Below are positions 60,401 through 64,000 of a stretch of DNA of 64,000 nucleotides, one piece after another; within the stretch, counting starts at the first letter, position 1, and the number at the start of each line of letters is the position of its first letter. Under the pieces are notes generated by a model, which saw only the letters and a list, made by a program, of their open reading frames with translations, made no database searches and had not been told where the DNA came from. Location: the NCBI GenBank assembly GCA_903911145.1, contig CAIWCD010000024.1, positions 228,827-292,826 on the forward strand, given 5' to 3'. The position numbers and the translations under genes were made by a program. The DNA comes from an uncultured delta proteobacterium. GTDB taxonomy: Bacteria > Myxococcota > Myxococcia > Myxococcales > 40CM-4-68-19.

Positions 60401-60440
60401 AGCGCCTCGGCTCCTGCAAAGGGCCGAGGCGCTGTCGTTT
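60401..60440 (+). terminator. Intrinsic-type terminator after lipoprotein gene
   Basis: The 11-base arms AGCGCCTCGGC and GCCGAGGCGCT enclose an 11-base loop, followed by GTCGTTT. It lies 46 bases after the lipoprotein stop. The stem is strong and the T-run short. Confidence 0.7.
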
Positions 60441-60537
60441 CCAGGCTCTGAGCGTTGCGCGGTGCGGCTGCCGGCCGCGCCTGCCGGGGAGCCGATTTCG
60501 CTCGCGGAGCGTATCGAAGGCGATTAGATTCCGCCCG

Positions 60538-60562
60538 CTGAATGAATGGTCATTCAGTTTTT
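60538..60562. promoter_or_regulatory. FadR/TetR-like palindromic operator before SCP2 gene
   Basis: CTGAATGAATGGTCATTCAG is a perfect inverted repeat (eight-base arms, four-base centre), followed by TTTTT. Its core matches the TGAATGA-N4-TCATTCA pattern of TetR-family FadR operators known from Firmicutes and other bacteria. It lies about 30 bases before the SCP2 ATG. Its location in front of lipid/acyl-CoA genes favours an operator. With the T-run it could also act as a terminator, but no gene precedes it closely. Confidence 0.5.
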
Positions 60563-60590
60563 CCTGCACCTCAAAGCACTGGAGCCGCCG

Positions 60591-60917
60591 ATGTCCGACG
60601 TGAAGTCGTATTTCGAGGAGAAGATCGCGAAGAAGCTGTCTGACAAGCCGGAGCTCTCGAAGGCGGTCAACGCGATCTACGAATTCAACATCGACGGCGA
60701 CGGCGGCGGGATCTGGACGGTCGATCTCACCAAGGAGCCGGGCACGGTCGCGGCGGGCTCGGGCGGCGCGGCGAAGTGCACCGTGAGCGCGAAGTCGGCC
60801 GACTTTCTCAACATCGTCTCCGGCAAGATGAACGCGCAGATGGCGTTCATGAGCGGCAAGATCAAGATCAAGGGCGACATGGGTCTCGCGATGAAGCTCC
60901 AGAAGGTCATCGGCTGA
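60591..60917 (+). CDS. SCP2 sterol-carrier-like protein
   Basis: The 108-residue product is a small SCP2-fold protein: FEEKIAKKLSDKPELSKAVNAIYEFNIDGDGGGIWTVDL, then AKCTVSAKSADFLNIVSGKMNAQMAFMSGKIKIKGDMGLAMKLQKVI. SCP2 proteins bind fatty acyl-CoA or sterols in a hydrophobic tunnel. The start is ATG 60591 with GGAG seven bases upstream. It is followed at five bases by a CaiB/BaiF CoA-transferase, indicating a two-gene lipid-metabolism operon. Confidence 0.88.
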   Translation: MSDVKSYFEEKIAKKLSDKPELSKAVNAIYEFNIDGDGGGIWTVDLTKEPGTVAAGSGGAAKCTVSAKSADFLNIVSGKMNAQMAFMSGKIKIKGDMGLAMKLQKVIG

Positions 60918-60922
60918 GCACC

Positions 60923-62065
60923 TTGCCCGTTGCTGCCGCTCCCGCACCTCTCGCGGGAGTGCGCGTCCTCGACCTGACGCGGCTCCTTCCGGGGCCGCTC
61001 GCGACGCTCTTGCTGGCCGATCTCGGCGCGGACATCGTGAAGGTCGAGGAGCCTGGTGGTGGCGATTTCCTGCGCCACCTTCCTCCGCTCACCAGTGATG
61101 GAACGGGCGGGATGTTCGCTGCGCTCAATCGCGGCAAGCGCTCCATCGAGATCGATCTGAAGTCTGCCGAGGGCGCGCGGCTCCTGCGTGCGCTGTGCGC
61201 GAAGGCCGACGTTCTCGTGGAGGGATTTCGTCCGGGCGTTCTCGAGCGACTGGGTCTCTCGCCGCAGATGCTGCTCGAGGAGTTTCCGCGACTCATCGTC
61301 TGCTCGATCAGCGGCTTTGGGCAGACCGGCCCGTGGCGCGAACGGGCAGGGCACGACATCGGCTATCTCGCGCTTTCGGGTGCGCTCGCGCGCTGCGGAG
61401 CCGATGGGTTGCTTCCTCCGCAGCTTCCCGGTGTGCAGATCGCCGACGTGATGGGCGGCGCGCAGTCAGCGGCCATCGGCATTCTCGCGGCGCTGCTCGA
61501 GCGCGCGCAGACGGGCCGCGGGCGCCTTCTCGACATCTCGATGACCGAGGGAGCGATGGGCGCGCTGCTGCCGTATTTCGGCGCGCAGACCGGGCACGGG
61601 CCGCAAGCGCGTGGCGACGACATGCTCTCAGGCAGCCATCCGTTCTATCGCGTCTACGCGTGCTCCGATGGCCGCGCGATGGCTCTGGGCGCGCTCGAGC
61701 CGAAGTTCTGGCAGCGCTTCTGCGATGCACTCGCGCATCCGGAGTGGGTCGCTCGCCAGTTCGATCGCACGCTCTCGGCGGAGCTCGACGCGCTCTTTCT
61801 CTCTCGTACGCGCGACGATTGGTGCGCCGTTCTCGGCCCGCTCGACTGCTGCGCCGAGCCCGTGCTCGAGGCACACGAGCTCTCGGCGCATCCGCAGCAT
61901 GCCGCGCGCGACCTCTTCGTCGATGTGGGTCCGCTCAAGATGCTGCGCACGCAGCCCGCGCTGGTTCAGGCCGCGCACCTGCCGAGACGTTCCGCTCCGC
62001 AGCCAGGCGCGCAGCGAGAGGAGATCCTGCGCGACTACGGAGTCACCGAGAGCGATTGCGGTTGA
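60923..62065 (+). CDS. CaiB/BaiF-type CoA-transferase (alpha-methylacyl-CoA racemase-like)
   Basis: The 380-residue product has the family III signature: LAGVRVLDLTRLLPGPLATLLLADLGADIVKVE, GGMFAALNRGKRSIEIDLKS, GFGQTGPWRERAGHDIGYLALSG with the conserved Asp, then GALLPYF. The GHDIGYLALSGAL motif points to alpha-methylacyl-CoA racemase (Amacr) rather than formyl-CoA transferase, though specificity is not certain. The TTG start at 60923 lacks a strong Shine-Dalgarno and may be translationally coupled to the SCP2 gene, which ends five bases earlier. No ATG is available near the N-terminus. Confidence 0.85.
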   Translation: MPVAAAPAPLAGVRVLDLTRLLPGPLATLLLADLGADIVKVEEPGGGDFLRHLPPLTSDGTGGMFAALNRGKRSIEIDLKSAEGARLLRALCAKADVLVEGFRPGVLERLGLSPQMLLEEFPRLIVCSISGFGQTGPWRERAGHDIGYLALSGALARCGADGLLPPQLPGVQIADVMGGAQSAAIGILAALLERAQTGRGRLLDISMTEGAMGALLPYFGAQTGHGPQARGDDMLSGSHPFYRVYACSDGRAMALGALEPKFWQRFCDALAHPEWVARQFDRTLSAELDALFLSRTRDDWCAVLGPLDCCAEPVLEAHELSAHPQHAARDLFVDVGPLKMLRTQPALVQAAHLPRRSAPQPGAQREEILRDYGVTESDCG

Positions 62066-62107
62066 CGCGGAGCGTGCGGGAGTCTATACGACCGCTCCAT
62101 CCGATGA

Positions 62108-63877
<1,770 letters not shown>

Positions 63878-64000
63878 GAACCGCGGCGGAACGATCGCGG
63901 CGAGCGCGATCGCTGGAGCCGTCAGGCAGGCGTCCGCGGCGCGGGGATCCGCGACACGAACGTGAGCTGAGGCGAGCAGCGTGGCGGGGCGTTACTCGAC

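Noticed and set aside
63878..64000. Gene in the last 123 bases
   Set aside because: No start with ribosome site or protein motif seen; nothing could be supported.

Overview
The window is high-GC DNA with bacterial gene density. It most resembles Myxococcota (myxobacteria or a close relative). The evidence is a lipoprotein with long Gly-Ser linkers and a Cys-rich module of the kind common in myxobacterial secreted proteins, a Ser/Thr kinase fused to kelch repeats, and a coiled-coil/HEAT, ParA, coiled-coil gene trio arranged like the Myxococcus pomY-pomZ-pomX cluster. This placement is inferred from gene content only.

Layout. (1) 1-16.2 kb: part of a contractile injection system (CIS, phage-tail-like) locus. 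It holds a giant repetitive Ala-rich helical protein cut by the window edge, a Pvc16-type cap protein, two sheaths, two tubes, a CxxC chaperone-like protein with an overlapping -1 frame DUF6760 ORF, a 1,570-residue low-complexity protein, a LysM adaptor and a stand-alone gp5/gpV-like OB spike. The AAA+ ATPase, gp25, PAAR, gpJ and gp27-like hub genes are not in the window. (2) 16.2-24.8 kb: an outer-membrane barrel, a glycerophosphodiesterase, a 44-residue TatA-like peptide, a LRV/HEAT-like protein, a zinc-ribbon/DUF3426 protein, PhaR-like and phasin-like polyhydroxyalkanoate genes, a DUF1275 membrane protein, a Cys-rich protein and an RlmK-type methyltransferase. (3) 24.9-42.4 kb: six tightly packed genes for very large modular cell-wall hydrolases without signal peptides, joined by Thr/Ala/Pro linkers. 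Several of their catalytic modules have lost key residues. (4) 42.4-46.3 kb: plsB-like, maf, an alpha/beta hydrolase and a YheT-like pseudogene. (5) 46.3-54.3 kb, minus strand: ECF sigma factor, kelch-kinase and the PomYZX-like trio. (6) 54.4-57.9 kb: bioF-bioA-bioD. (7) 58.2-62.1 kb: a metalloprotease-like lipoprotein, an SCP2 protein and a CaiB/BaiF CoA-transferase behind a FadR-like palindrome. (8) 62.1-64 kb: initiator tRNA-Met with a large serine recombinase whose 3' end runs antisense into the tRNA, probably the left edge of an integrated element.

How the genes may work together. The CIS genes supply the sheath, tube, cap and spike of a contractile particle. The cell-wall hydrolase operon encodes amidase, glucosaminidase, GH19/lysozyme-like, M15, M23, C39, CHAP and NlpC/P60-type modules in six polypeptides. 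It is the most unusual part of the window and may form a lytic arsenal for predation, lysis or particle release. A link between it and the CIS is suggested only by the roughly 9 kb separation and the lack of signal peptides. The bio genes, the PHA genes and the SCP2/CoA-transferase pair are ordinary metabolic units.
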